Positions 1 through 8,291 of a stretch of DNA of 14,672 nucleotides are shown piece after piece; position 1 is the first letter of the stretch, and each line of letters begins with the position of its first letter. Below the pieces are notes generated by a model. It was not told the DNA's origin. It searched no databases and worked only from the letters and a program-made list of their open reading frames with translations. This DNA is from JAIVJM01 sp035761505 (GTDB lineage: Bacteria > Acidobacteriota > Blastocatellia > Pyrinomonadales > Pyrinomonadaceae), in contig DASTQX010000413.1 in NCBI GenBank assembly GCA_035761505.1, positions 1 to 14,672 on the forward strand, in the 5' to 3' direction. Made by a program: the position numbers and the translations under genes.

Positions 1-3000
1 TCTACGAAGAGGGCGGAATCCTCTCGCCCGACGGCCACTGCCGCGCCTTCGACGCCTCGGCGCGGGGAACCGTGGGCGGCAACGGCGGGGCCGTCGTGGT
101 GCTCAAGCGGCTGGCCGACGCCGTGGCCGACGGCGACACCATCTATGCCGTCATTCGCGGCAGCGCGATTAACAACGACGGCGGCGACAAGGCCGGGTAC
201 ACCGCGCCGAGCGTGAGCGGTCAGGCGCGCGTCATCGAAGAGGCTCTGGCGGTGGCGGGCGTCGAGGCCGAGAGCGTTGCCTACGTCGAAGCGCACGGGA
301 CGGGGACGCCGCTCGGCGACCCCATCGAGTTCGCCGCGCTCACGCAAGCCTTCCGCCGCCAGACCGACCGCGCGCAGTTCTGCGCTCTGGGCTCGGTCAA
401 GACCAACGTCGGCCACCTCGACGAAGCGGCGGGCGTGACCGGTTTAATCAAGACCGTGCTCAGCCTCCATCACCGGCAGCTCGCGCCGAGCCTCCACTTC
501 GAGAGCCCGAACCCTGAACTGGATTACGCCGCGAGTCCTTTCTATGTGAACGTCGAGCTGCGCGACTGGCCCGCGACGCGTGACGGCCTCCCGCGCCGGG
601 CGGGCGTCAGCTCCTTCGGCATCGGCGGCACAAACGCCCACGTGGTCTTGGAGGAAGCCCCGGCGCGTGCCGTCGCCCCTCGGTTACGGCCTCTGCAACT
701 CATGCCCTTTTCGGCTTCAAACGAAGACACGCTCCGGCGAAGCGGCGCGGCCCTCGCGGACTGGCTGAAGGAGCATCCGGAGCAAGACCTCGCCGACATC
801 GCGTACACGTTGCAAGTCGGGCGGCGGGCGTTCGCGCGTCGGCAGTTCGTCTTGGCCGCCGACTCAGCCGAGGCCGTCGCGGCGCTCGGCGCGGCGGACG
901 CGGGGAGGGACGCGCCGCCCGACTCCGACCCGCCGCCGGTCGTCTTCATGTTTAGCGGGCAGGGCAGCCAGCATCCCGGCATGACGAAGGAGCTGTACGA
1001 GCAAGAGCCCGTGTTCCGTCAATGTCTGGACAACTGCGCCGAACTCCTGCTGCCTCTGCTCGGTCGTGACGTGCGAGGACTCTTGTTTCCCGCGACCCAT
1101 TCTGACGAGCGCGAGGCGGCGAGCGAGTTGCAGCAGACGGCGCTCGCGCAGCCCGCGCTCTTGGCCGTGGATTACGCGCTCGCGCAACTCTGGCAGCACT
1201 GGGGAGTCAGGCCGCAAGCTCTCATCGGCCACAGCCTCGGCGAATATGTCTGCGCGTGCGTCGCCGGAGTGCTCGAACTCGAAGCCGCGCTCGCGCTGGT
1301 GGTCGCGCGTGGAAGGTTGATGCAATCCGCGCCTTCGGGCGCGATGCTCGCCGTGCCTCTTCCGCCTTCGGAGTTGAAGCCCTATCTCGACGAACGGGTT
1401 GAGGTCGCGGCCATCAACGCGCCCGACCGTTGCGTCGTCTCCGGCCCCGCCGATGCCGTCCACGCGCTCGCCGAACGGCTCCGCGCCGAAGGTCACGGCG
1501 CGCACGTCTTGAACGTCTCGCACGCCTTTCACAGCGCGGCGATGGACACCATCATCGAAGAGTTCGCCGCCGAGCTTCGTCGCCACCAACTGCGCCCGCC
1601 CCGCCTGCCTTACGTCTCGAACCTGACGGGCGAGTGGATACGGCCCGACGAGGCCACAGACCCTTCGTATTATCAACGTCACCTGCGACGGCCCGTACAG
1701 TTCGCCGCCGGGCTGTCCCGGCTTTTACAAGACCACCCACGCGCCGTCCTTCTGGAAGTCGGCCCCGGCCACGCGCTGACCAACGCCGCGCGCCGTTGCG
1801 TTCTGCCGGACACTCTCTGCCTGCCTTCGACGCCGAACGCGAACGACGGGGCTGACGCTTACAGGGCGACTTTATCGGCCCTCGGCAAACTCTGGCAGCG
1901 CGGCGTCGCGGTGGATTGGACGGCCTTCGCCGAGCCCGGACGCAGGCGCGTCGCCTTGCCCGGTTATCAATTCCAACGGGAGCGTTTCTGGATTGAAGCG
2001 CGAGACGAGCGCGAAGCGGACGGACTTCGACGGCCCGCCGCGCTCGTCAAAATCGAGGACGTGAGCCGCTGGCTCTATTACCCTTCGTGGAAGCGTTCGG
2101 CGTTGACCGAAGCCGTCGAAGTCCGGCGCGGAACTCCCACGCGCGAGGAAGGCGGGCTCTTCTTCCTCGACGAATACGGCGTCGGCTCAGAACTTGCCGC
2201 TCGATTTAACGAACACGGTCGGCGCGTGTTGACGGTCAGCGCCGGTCAGTCTTACGCGCAGACCGGGCCTCACTCTTACTCCGTGCGACCCGGCGAGGCC
2301 GAAGACTTCCGCGCCCTGTTCGGAGAACTCGCGCGCGCGGGCCGCCTCCCTTCAAAGATCGTTCACCTGTGGTCTGTGACCGGCGTTGGCCGCGACTCGC
2401 TCGACCGAGATTCATTCAGCACGGCACAGGACGCGGGCTTTTATAGCCTGCTCTTTCTGGCGCAAGCGCTCGCCGCGAACCGGACGCCCGACTCGCTCGA
2501 ACTCGTCGTCGTCACCGACGGCGTGCAGGACGTGACGGGTGTTGAGACGTTGAGCCCGCCGAAGGCCACCGCCCTCGGCCCCGCGCAGGTGTTACAGCAG
2601 GAGTTGCCCTCGATACGCTGCCGGAGTGTTGACATCGCCTTCGGCGAAGCGTCCGAACAGAACCGGCGTGAGTGCGTCGAGCGACTGGCGGCGGAACTCC
2701 TCGCCGACTCGGACGAACGCGTCATCGCCCTGCGCGGCAGATACCGTTGGACTCAAGTGTTCGAGCCGCTTCAAGCACAGCCCGCGCCGACGCCAGTGCC
2801 GGAGCGCCTTCGTCAACGCGGAGTCTATCTCATCACCGGCGGCTTGGGCGGAGTCGGGCTTCAGCTCGCCGAACACCTCGCGGAATCCGTGCGGGCACGA
2901 CTCGTCCTCACCGGGCGCTCGCCGTTTCCCCAAAGGGAAGAGTGGGGCGCGTGGCTCGCCGCGCACGAAGAGGCGGATGCCGTCGGTCGAAAGATACGAA

Positions 3001-5333
3001 GGCTTCTGGACATCGAGGCGCGCGGCGCGGAGGTGCTCACGTTGCGCGCGGACGTGGCGGACGAAGCGGAGATGAAAGCGGCGGTCAGAGAAGCCGAGCG
3101 ACGTTTCGGAACCATCAACGGCGTCATCCACGCCGCCGGGGTGTCGGCGAAAAAAACTTTCATCGCCCTACAGGAGTTGCGGAAGGACGATTGCGAGGAG
3201 CAGTTCCGAGTCAAGGCGCGCGGGCTCATCACTCTCGAAAAAATATTCGACGCGCGCCGCCCCGATTTTTATCTTCTGTTCTCGTCTCTGTCTGCGGTGC
3301 TGGGCGGGCTGGGCTTCGCGGCCTACGCCGCCGCCAATCATTTCCTCGACGCGGCGGCACGCCTCCACAACCGAGACGACGGCCCGCCGTGGCTCAGCGT
3401 GAATCTCGACGGCTGGCTCCTTGAGGGTGAAGAAGCCCGCCCGCTTTCGTCACCTTCAAGTGCGAACGGGCGAGCACCCGGCATCACGCCGCAGGAAGGC
3501 CGAGAGGTCTTCCGCCGTCTCTTCCAGACGCCGCTCGTCGGCCAAGTCGTCGTCTCGACGGGCGACCTGCAAGCGCGTCTCGGTCGCTGGGTCGAGATGT
3601 CGGCGGTGAAAGAAAGTAAGCCCGTGACCGTGGCGGACGCCGGGACGTTTCGCGCACGTCCGCACCTCTCGGAGTCTTACGTGGAACCGCGCTCGGAGGC
3701 GGAGCGGAAGGTGTCGGAGGTCTGGCGGGAGTTGTTGGGCGTCGGGCGCATCGGCGTCCACGACGATTTCTTCGAGCTGCGCGGCGACTCTCTGCTCGGC
3801 ACGCAGTTGGTGGCGAACATCAACCGGCGTTTCGACAGTCAACTCTCGCTGCGCGACTTCTTCGAGCGCCCGACGATTGCCGAGATGGCGAAACGTCTCA
3901 ACGGCCACGCGTCCGAGGGCGAAGGGCGGATCCGGCCCGCCGCGCCGCGCCCCGATTACCCGCTCACGCACGCGCAGAAGAGGCTCTGGATACTCGCGCA
4001 GAACGAGGACGCCTCCGTCGCCTACAACATGTGTTACAGCCTCAAGCTCGGCGGCGCGTTGAACTACGAGGCGCTGCGCCGGGCCTTCGGCCTCGTCGTC
4101 GAGCGTCACGAATCTCTCCGCACCGCTTTCGTCACCGTCGGCGGCGAGCCGCGCCAGCAGGTGCGAGCGGCTGAGCCGTTCCAACTCCCCTTGCTCGACC
4201 TGCGCGAAGCGCGCGACACGAACGCCGCCGTCGAGTGGGAGTCGAGCGCCGAGGCGCACGCGCCCTTCAGTCTCGACCGTCCGCCGCTTCTGCGCGCGCG
4301 GCTCCTGCGCGTCGCGGAACGCGAGCACGTCTTGCTCGTCAGCCTCCATCACATCATCAACGACGGCCTGAGCCTCAACGTCTTGATGCGTGAGTTGGAC
4401 GCGGCCTACTCCGCGTTTTGCGCGGGGCGAGAGCCGGAGCTTCCGCCGCTCTCGATTCAGTACAAAGACTTCGCCGTGTGGCAGCAGGAGCAGTTCGACG
4501 GCGAGGCCATGCGCGCGCACCGCGCCTACTGGCTGGAAAAACTCGGCGGCGAATTGCCCGCGCTCGATCTGCCTCTCGACCGGCCACGCCCGCCCGTCCA
4601 ACAGTTCGGCGGCGGTCAAGTGTGGCTGCGTCTCTCAGCCGACGAACAGAAGGCGCTCCGCGTGCTCTGTCAGGAGCAGGGCGTGACGATGTTCATGCTG
4701 CTCGCGGCGGCGCTCAAAGTGCTCCTGCATCAACTGAGCGGACAGTCCGACATCATCATCGGGAGCCCCGTCGCCGGGCGCGAGCAGGCCGAGCTTGAAG
4801 GGCAGATCGGTTACTACCTCAACAACGTCGTGCTGCGCGACACGTTGAGCCGTGGCGAGCCTTTCACGTCGCTGCTCCGGCGCGTGCGCGCGACCGTCAC
4901 CGAAGCGCTCGCGCACCAATCTTACCCGTTCGACCGGCTGATCGAAGAACTGGCCGTCAAGCCCGCGCCGGGGCGCTCGCCCCTGTTCGACGTGCAGCTC
5001 AACCTGATGCCGGGCGAGACGCCACCGATGCGGCTCGGCGACTTGCGCGTCGCGGGTACTTCGACGCAGAGCCGGACGACGATCTTCGACCTCAACTTCA
5101 TGTTCGGCGAAGGTGCGACGGGCCTCAACGTCGAGATCGCTTACAGCACCGCGCTGTTCGACGCCGCGAGCGTCGAGCATTTGGGCGCAAAACTCCTGCG
5201 CCTTCTGACGGCGGTCGCCGGGCGGCCCGAAGCGACGGTGCGTGAGTTGTGCGGCCTGCTTGAAGAACAACAACCCTCGACGGACAAGGCCGAGTTTCTC
5301 GCCGCCGCGCTTGGGCTGACGGAGGAGTTTTAG
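1..5333 (+). CDS. Hybrid PKS-NRPS, partial at 5' end: (KS)-AT-KR-carrier-C
   Basis: Adds one malonyl unit, reduces it, and passes the chain to an amino acid. The reading frame is open from base 3, so the true start lies upstream; the GTG at 72 is internal to a KS motif. Residues are counted from base 3 (1776 visible). KS: both catalytic His motifs are present (EAHGTGT, His98; KTNVGH, His138), but the active-site Cys is outside the window. AT: GHSLGE with Ser411 and HAFH at 507-510, the pattern of malonyl-CoA-specific AT domains. KR: NADPH loop TGGLGGVG at 945-952, Ser1095, Tyr1108 and Asn1112, so probably active. No DH or ER is seen, which predicts a beta-hydroxyacyl product. Carrier domain: Ppant Ser1263 in an unusual LRGDS. 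Terminal C domain: starts near 1319, with HHIINDG (second His 1450). The protein ends without an A domain, so the acceptor amino acid must come from another protein, most simply the A-T protein at 8292. Confidence 0.96.
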   Translation, partial: YEEGGILSPDGHCRAFDASARGTVGGNGGAVVVLKRLADAVADGDTIYAVIRGSAINNDGGDKAGYTAPSVSGQARVIEEALAVAGVEAESVAYVEAHGTGTPLGDPIEFAALTQAFRRQTDRAQFCALGSVKTNVGHLDEAAGVTGLIKTVLSLHHRQLAPSLHFESPNPELDYAASPFYVNVELRDWPATRDGLPRRAGVSSFGIGGTNAHVVLEEAPARAVAPRLRPLQLMPFSASNEDTLRRSGAALADWLKEHPEQDLADIAYTLQVGRRAFARRQFVLAADSAEAVAALGAADAGRDAPPDSDPPPVVFMFSGQGSQHPGMTKELYEQEPVFRQCLDNCAELLLPLLGRDVRGLLFPATHSDEREAASELQQTALAQPALLAVDYALAQLWQHWGVRPQALIGHSLGEYVCACVAGVLELEAALALVVARGRLMQSAPSGAMLAVPLPPSELKPYLDERVEVAAINAPDRCVVSGPADAVHALAERLRAEGHGAHVLNVSHAFHSAAMDTIIEEFAAELRRHQLRPPRLPYVSNLTGEWIRPDEATDPSYYQRHLRRPVQFAAGLSRLLQDHPRAVLLEVGPGHALTNAARRCVLPDTLCLPSTPNANDGADAYRATLSALGKLWQRGVAVDWTAFAEPGRRRVALPGYQFQRERFWIEARDEREADGLRRPAALVKIEDVSRWLYYPSWKRSALTEAVEVRRGTPTREEGGLFFLDEYGVGSELAARFNEHGRRVLTVSAGQSYAQTGPHSYSVRPGEAEDFRALFGELARAGRLPSKIVHLWSVTGVGRDSLDRDSFSTAQDAGFYSLLFLAQALAANRTPDSLELVVVTDGVQDVTGVETLSPPKATALGPAQVLQQELPSIRCRSVDIAFGEASEQNRRECVERLAAELLADSDERVIALRGRYRWTQVFEPLQAQPAPTPVPERLRQRGVYLITGGLGGVGLQLAEHLAESVRARLVLTGRSPFPQREEWGAWLAAHEEADAVGRKIRRLLDIEARGAEVLTLRADVADEAEMKAAVREAERRFGTINGVIHAAGVSAKKTFIALQELRKDDCEEQFRVKARGLITLEKIFDARRPDFYLLFSSLSAVLGGLGFAAYAAANHFLDAAARLHNRDDGPPWLSVNLDGWLLEGEEARPLSSPSSANGRAPGITPQEGREVFRRLFQTPLVGQVVVSTGDLQARLGRWVEMSAVKESKPVTVADAGTFRARPHLSESYVEPRSEAERKVSEVWRELLGVGRIGVHDDFFELRGDSLLGTQLVANINRRFDSQLSLRDFFERPTIAEMAKRLNGHASEGEGRIRPAAPRPDYPLTHAQKRLWILAQNEDASVAYNMCYSLKLGGALNYEALRRAFGLVVERHESLRTAFVTVGGEPRQQVRAAEPFQLPLLDLREARDTNAAVEWESSAEAHAPFSLDRPPLLRARLLRVAEREHVLLVSLHHIINDGLSLNVLMRELDAAYSAFCAGREPELPPLSIQYKDFAVWQQEQFDGEAMRAHRAYWLEKLGGELPALDLPLDRPRPPVQQFGGGQVWLRLSADEQKALRVLCQEQGVTMFMLLAAALKVLLHQLSGQSDIIIGSPVAGREQAELEGQIGYYLNNVVLRDTLSRGEPFTSLLRRVRATVTEALAHQSYPFDRLIEELAVKPAPGRSPLFDVQLNLMPGETPPMRLGDLRVAGTSTQSRTTIFDLNFMFGEGATGLNVEIAYSTALFDAASVEHLGAKLLRLLTAVAGRPEATVRELCGLLEEQQPSTDKAEFLAAALGLTEEF
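5321..5327 (+). promoter_or_regulatory. Shine-Dalgarno site for the amidotransferase gene
   Basis: GGAGGAG lies 8 bases before the ATG at 5336 and inside the last codons of the PKS-NRPS gene. The stop at 5331-5333 and the next start are 2 bp apart. This arrangement suggests translational coupling of the two genes. Confidence 0.75.
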
Positions 5334-5335
5334 CG

Positions 5336-7210
5336 ATGTGCGGCTTCGTCGGCATCCACGCGCCGCAAGACCCGCAGCCCGTCGAGCGCGGGCTCTTGCG
5401 GCGCATGACCGACACGCTCCGGCACAGAGGCCCGGACGACGAGAGTTTACACACGGAGCCCGGCCTCGGCTTCGGCTTCCGCCGCCTCTCCATCATTGAT
5501 TTAGAGGGCGGCCAGCAGCCCATCTTCAACGAAGACCGCTCGGTCGTCCTCGTCTGCAACGGCGAGATTTACAACTACCGCGCGCTCCGCGAAGAACTCC
5601 GGCGGAAAGGCCACCGCTTCCGCGCGGAAGTTGACGTAGAGGTGCTGGTGCATCTCTACGAGGAGCACGGCCCGTCGTTTCTCGAACTGCTCAACGGGCA
5701 GTTCGCGCTCGCTCTCTATGACAGCCGCCGGAGACGGATGCTCTTGGCGCGCGACCCCGCAGGCATCGCGCCGCTCTTTTACGTGTGGCGACAGGGGACG
5801 CTGCTTTTCGCGTCGGAGATAAAGGCGCTGCTGGAACACCCTCTCTGCGGGCGTGAGGTTGATTTGACCGGGCTCGATCAGGTCTTGACGCTGCCCGGCC
5901 CGGTGAGCCCGCGAACACTTTTCCGGGGCGTCAACAGTCTCCCGCCGGGCCACGTCCTGACGCTCGAAGACGGCGCAATCGAGACGCGCGCCTACTGGGA
6001 TTTGGATTACCCTTTGGAGAGCGAACTCGACGCCGAGGCCGCGCCCGACTTCGACGAGTTGGACGCGCGTTTGCGTCGTGCCGTCGCCTACCGCTTGCAG
6101 GCCGACGTGCCGGTCGGCTTCTACTTGAGCGGCGGCCTCGACTCTTCGCTCATCGCTGCCCTCATCCGCGAAGAGGACGACGCAAGCGGCGCGCGCCGCC
6201 AGCGCCACGCCTTCTCCATCGGCTTCGACGACGCGCACATTGACGAAAGACGCCATCAGGAACTCATGGCGCGACAGGTCGAGGCGCTGCACCACACGGA
6301 GATTTTCAGCGCGCGCGAGATCGAGTCGCGGCTGCGCCGGGCCGTCATGCACGCCGAAGCGCCGCTCAAGGAGTCTTACAACACCTGCTCGCTCGCGCTC
6401 TCTTCGATGGTGCACGCGCACGGGCTGAAGGTGGTCTTGACGGGCGAGGGCGCGGACGAGCTTTTCGGCGGTTACGTCGGCTACCGGCTCGACGAGAGGC
6501 GGCGGGCCGAGGCGTCTCAAGACCTGAGCCTCGAAGGTCAGCTCGAACGCGAGACGCGCGCGCGCCTGTGGGGCGACGACTCGTTCTTCTACGAGAAGGA
6601 CTACGCGGGCTTCGAGGAGGTCAAGTCCGCCATCTACGCGCCGCGTCTCGCCGCAGACCTCAAGAGCTTCGACTGTTGCCGCCAGCCGCTCGTGAATCAC
6701 GCGAAGCTGCGCGGCAGGCATCCGCTCCACCAACGCTCTTACGTAGATTTCAAGCTCCGTCTGGCCGACCACCTGCTGGCCGACCACGGCGACCGCGTCA
6801 ACTACGCGAACTCCGTCGAGGCCCGCTACCCCTTTCTCGACCCGGCGGTCGTCGAGTGGGTGAGACAGACCTCACCGCAATGGCTCGTCCACGAGTTCGT
6901 CGAGAAGTACCCGTTGCGGCAAGTCGCCGCGCGCTACCTGCCGCCCGTCATCGCGCGGCGCGAGAAGTTCGGCTTCGTCGCCCCCTCGTGCGCCGCGCTC
7001 TTGCAGGGCCGCGTCGAGTGGGTCGAGGACTTGTTGAGTTACGAAAGGATTAAGGACGCCGGGTACTTCAACCCCGATACGGTCGAGCGACTGAAGACGC
7101 AGTACCGGCAGGAAGGCTTCGGCGTCAACACGACCTTCGACGTTGACCTCCTGATGATCGTGCTGACTTTCGAGATTTTTCGCGGCTGCTTTTCCATGCC
7201 TCGTCTGTGA
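5336..7210 (+). CDS. asnB: Asparagine-synthetase-type glutamine amidotransferase
   Basis: Probable cytosolic glutamine-hydrolysing, ATP-dependent amidotransferase of the AsnB family, 624 aa, a full family length. The start is fixed by the N-terminal MCGF: Cys2 becomes the Ntn nucleophile after Met removal. The class II glutaminase domain has RHRGPDDE near residue 28, RLSIIDL, NGEIYNY and a retained Asp in the glutamine-binding segment. The synthetase domain has the ATP PP-loop SGGLDSS (265-271) and GEGADELFGG (from 370), then EARYPFLD and REKFGF near the C-terminus. Both active sites look intact, unlike lasso-peptide cyclases or beta-lactam synthetases, which lack the glutaminase Cys. It could make free Asn, but its position between the two halves of a split NRPS module suggests it amidates a carboxylate on a pathway intermediate or supplies the amide substrate. 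The substrate cannot be read from sequence; the symbol denotes the family only. Confidence 0.93.
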   Translation: MCGFVGIHAPQDPQPVERGLLRRMTDTLRHRGPDDESLHTEPGLGFGFRRLSIIDLEGGQQPIFNEDRSVVLVCNGEIYNYRALREELRRKGHRFRAEVDVEVLVHLYEEHGPSFLELLNGQFALALYDSRRRRMLLARDPAGIAPLFYVWRQGTLLFASEIKALLEHPLCGREVDLTGLDQVLTLPGPVSPRTLFRGVNSLPPGHVLTLEDGAIETRAYWDLDYPLESELDAEAAPDFDELDARLRRAVAYRLQADVPVGFYLSGGLDSSLIAALIREEDDASGARRQRHAFSIGFDDAHIDERRHQELMARQVEALHHTEIFSAREIESRLRRAVMHAEAPLKESYNTCSLALSSMVHAHGLKVVLTGEGADELFGGYVGYRLDERRRAEASQDLSLEGQLERETRARLWGDDSFFYEKDYAGFEEVKSAIYAPRLAADLKSFDCCRQPLVNHAKLRGRHPLHQRSYVDFKLRLADHLLADHGDRVNYANSVEARYPFLDPAVVEWVRQTSPQWLVHEFVEKYPLRQVAARYLPPVIARREKFGFVAPSCAALLQGRVEWVEDLLSYERIKDAGYFNPDTVERLKTQYRQEGFGVNTTFDVDLLMIVLTFEIFRGCFSMPRL

Positions 7211-7246
7211 GTCTCGCCCGAAGTCCCAAACCGAATTGTACCCGGC

Positions 7247-7251
7247 GGAGG
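7247..7251 (+). promoter_or_regulatory. Shine-Dalgarno site that decides the dioxygenase start
   Basis: GGAGG (within GGAGGAAAGG) ends 6 bases before the ATG at 7258. This favours that ATG over the in-frame GTG at 7207, which overlaps the amidotransferase stop and would add 17 low-complexity basic residues before the conserved fold. Confidence 0.7.
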
Positions 7252-7257
7252 AAAGGC

Positions 7258-8223
7258 ATGTTCAAAACTTACCAGTTCGGCCAGTCGAAATTGCCGCTCG
7301 TGATCGAGCCCGAAGAGGGCGCTGGTGCGACGCGCGATGCGGAGTCGCTGATTTCGTTCTACGCGGAGCACCGAAAGTTTCTTGAGAGTAAGTTGCTCGA
7401 ACACGGAGCGCTTCTGTTTCGCGGCTTCTCCGTCGAGAGCGCCGACGCGCTTGAGCGGTTCGCGCGCTCCGAGGCGGGCGGCGAACTGCTCGGCTACGTT
7501 GACGGGACTTCGCCCCGGACGAGGGTTGACGCGGGCGTCTATACCTCGACCGAGTATCCGCCCGCGTACTTCATCTCTTTGCATAACGAGTTGTCGTACA
7601 CGAATCGCTGGCCGAGCAAGCTCTTCTTCTGCTGCGTCACGGCCCCGCAGGAGGGCGGCGAGACGCCGATTGTTGATAGCCGCGCGCTGCTGCGAAGCCT
7701 CCCGCCCGAAGTGGTCGGACAGTTCAGAGAGAAGGGCGTGAGATACGTGCGGAACCTGCACGGCGGGCGCGGGCTCGGACTGTCGTGGCAATCGGTGTTC
7801 GAGACTGAAGATAAAGCGGCGGTTGAGAATTACTGCCGCGAGGGCGGCGTGGATTTCCGTTGGAAGGAGAACGGCGGCCTCTGGCTGAGTCAGGTGCGAC
7901 CGGCAGTGGCGACGCACCCGCAGACCGGCGAAGAGGTCTGGTTCAATCAGGCCGACCAGTTCCACACGACCGAGATGGACGAGCGGACGCGCGCGGCGCT
8001 GCTGTCTTACGTGAAGGAAGAAGAGCTTCCGAAGAACGCTTACTTCGGCGACGGGACGCCGCTCGACGTTTCGATGCTCGAACAAATCCGCGAGGCGACG
8101 CGCAGCCTGATGGTGCTCTTCAAGTGGGAGGCGGGCGACCTCTTGATGGTGGACAACATGCTCGCGGCTCACGGGCGAATGCCTTTCAAGGGGCCGAGAA
8201 AAATTCTGGTCGCGCTTTCATAA
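7258..8223 (+). CDS. TauD/SyrP-like Fe(II)/2-oxoglutarate dioxygenase
   Basis: Predicted non-haem iron oxygenase of 321 aa that couples 2-oxoglutarate decarboxylation to hydroxylation. Metal ligands are visible as HxE (His109, Glu111 in HNELSY) and a distal His305 in DNMLAAHGR; Arg314 in GPRKILVA is the expected 2-oxoglutarate carboxylate ligand. The segment PQEGGETPIVDSR after the HxE is typical of the TauD/TfdA branch found in peptide clusters. Established relatives include AsnO, VioC and clavaminate synthase, which use HxE, and SyrP, which hydroxylates Asp bound to an NRPS carrier. By context it most likely beta-hydroxylates an amino acid, possibly while that residue is held on the A-T protein encoded next. 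Start chosen at ATG 7258 on the strong ribosome site. It lies 47 bp after the amidotransferase gene. Family is clear; substrate and timing are inferred. Confidence 0.92.
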   Translation: MFKTYQFGQSKLPLVIEPEEGAGATRDAESLISFYAEHRKFLESKLLEHGALLFRGFSVESADALERFARSEAGGELLGYVDGTSPRTRVDAGVYTSTEYPPAYFISLHNELSYTNRWPSKLFFCCVTAPQEGGETPIVDSRALLRSLPPEVVGQFREKGVRYVRNLHGGRGLGLSWQSVFETEDKAAVENYCREGGVDFRWKENGGLWLSQVRPAVATHPQTGEEVWFNQADQFHTTEMDERTRAALLSYVKEEELPKNAYFGDGTPLDVSMLEQIREATRSLMVLFKWEAGDLLMVDNMLAAHGRMPFKGPRKILVALS

Positions 8224-8249
8224 GTCATTCGTCAAGACTTTCTCAGACA

Positions 8250-8270
8250 CCTTCGGCGGCGACTCGAAGG
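8250..8270 (+). other. Small intergenic hairpin
   Basis: CCTTCG and CGAAGG form a 6-bp perfect stem around a 9-base loop in the 68-bp gap between the dioxygenase and A-T genes. No T-tract follows, so it is not a factor-independent terminator. It could stabilise an mRNA end or be chance in GC-rich DNA. Confidence 0.25.
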
Positions 8271-8291
8271 ACAAGGACGGGCACGGTAACT

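Noticed and set aside
72..74. GTG at 72 as the start of the PKS-NRPS protein
   Set aside because: The frame is open upstream to base 3 and encodes conserved KS sequence (GGILSPDGHCRAFD) before this codon, so the gene begins outside the window.
3456..4619. Open frame on the - strand (387 codons) opposite the PKS carrier and C domains
   Set aside because: Shadow of the strongly supported PKS-NRPS frame, with low-complexity composition and no motif. The same holds for the - strand frames at 5501-6787, 7039-8172, 12315-13379 and 13533-14219.
7207..7257. GTG start at 7207 for the dioxygenase
   Set aside because: It lacks a good ribosome site and adds a basic tail of no conserved character; ATG 7258 has GGAGG 6 bases upstream.
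8250..8270. Factor-independent terminator between the dioxygenase and A-T genes
   Set aside because: The stem is only 6 bp and has no following T-run; same-strand genes with short gaps argue for one transcript.
7860..8291. Upstream TTG start for the A-T gene, overlapping the dioxygenase
   Set aside because: The extra 144 residues lie in a second frame of the dioxygenase gene, are Arg/Gly-rich and match nothing. The A domain begins naturally just after ATG 8292.
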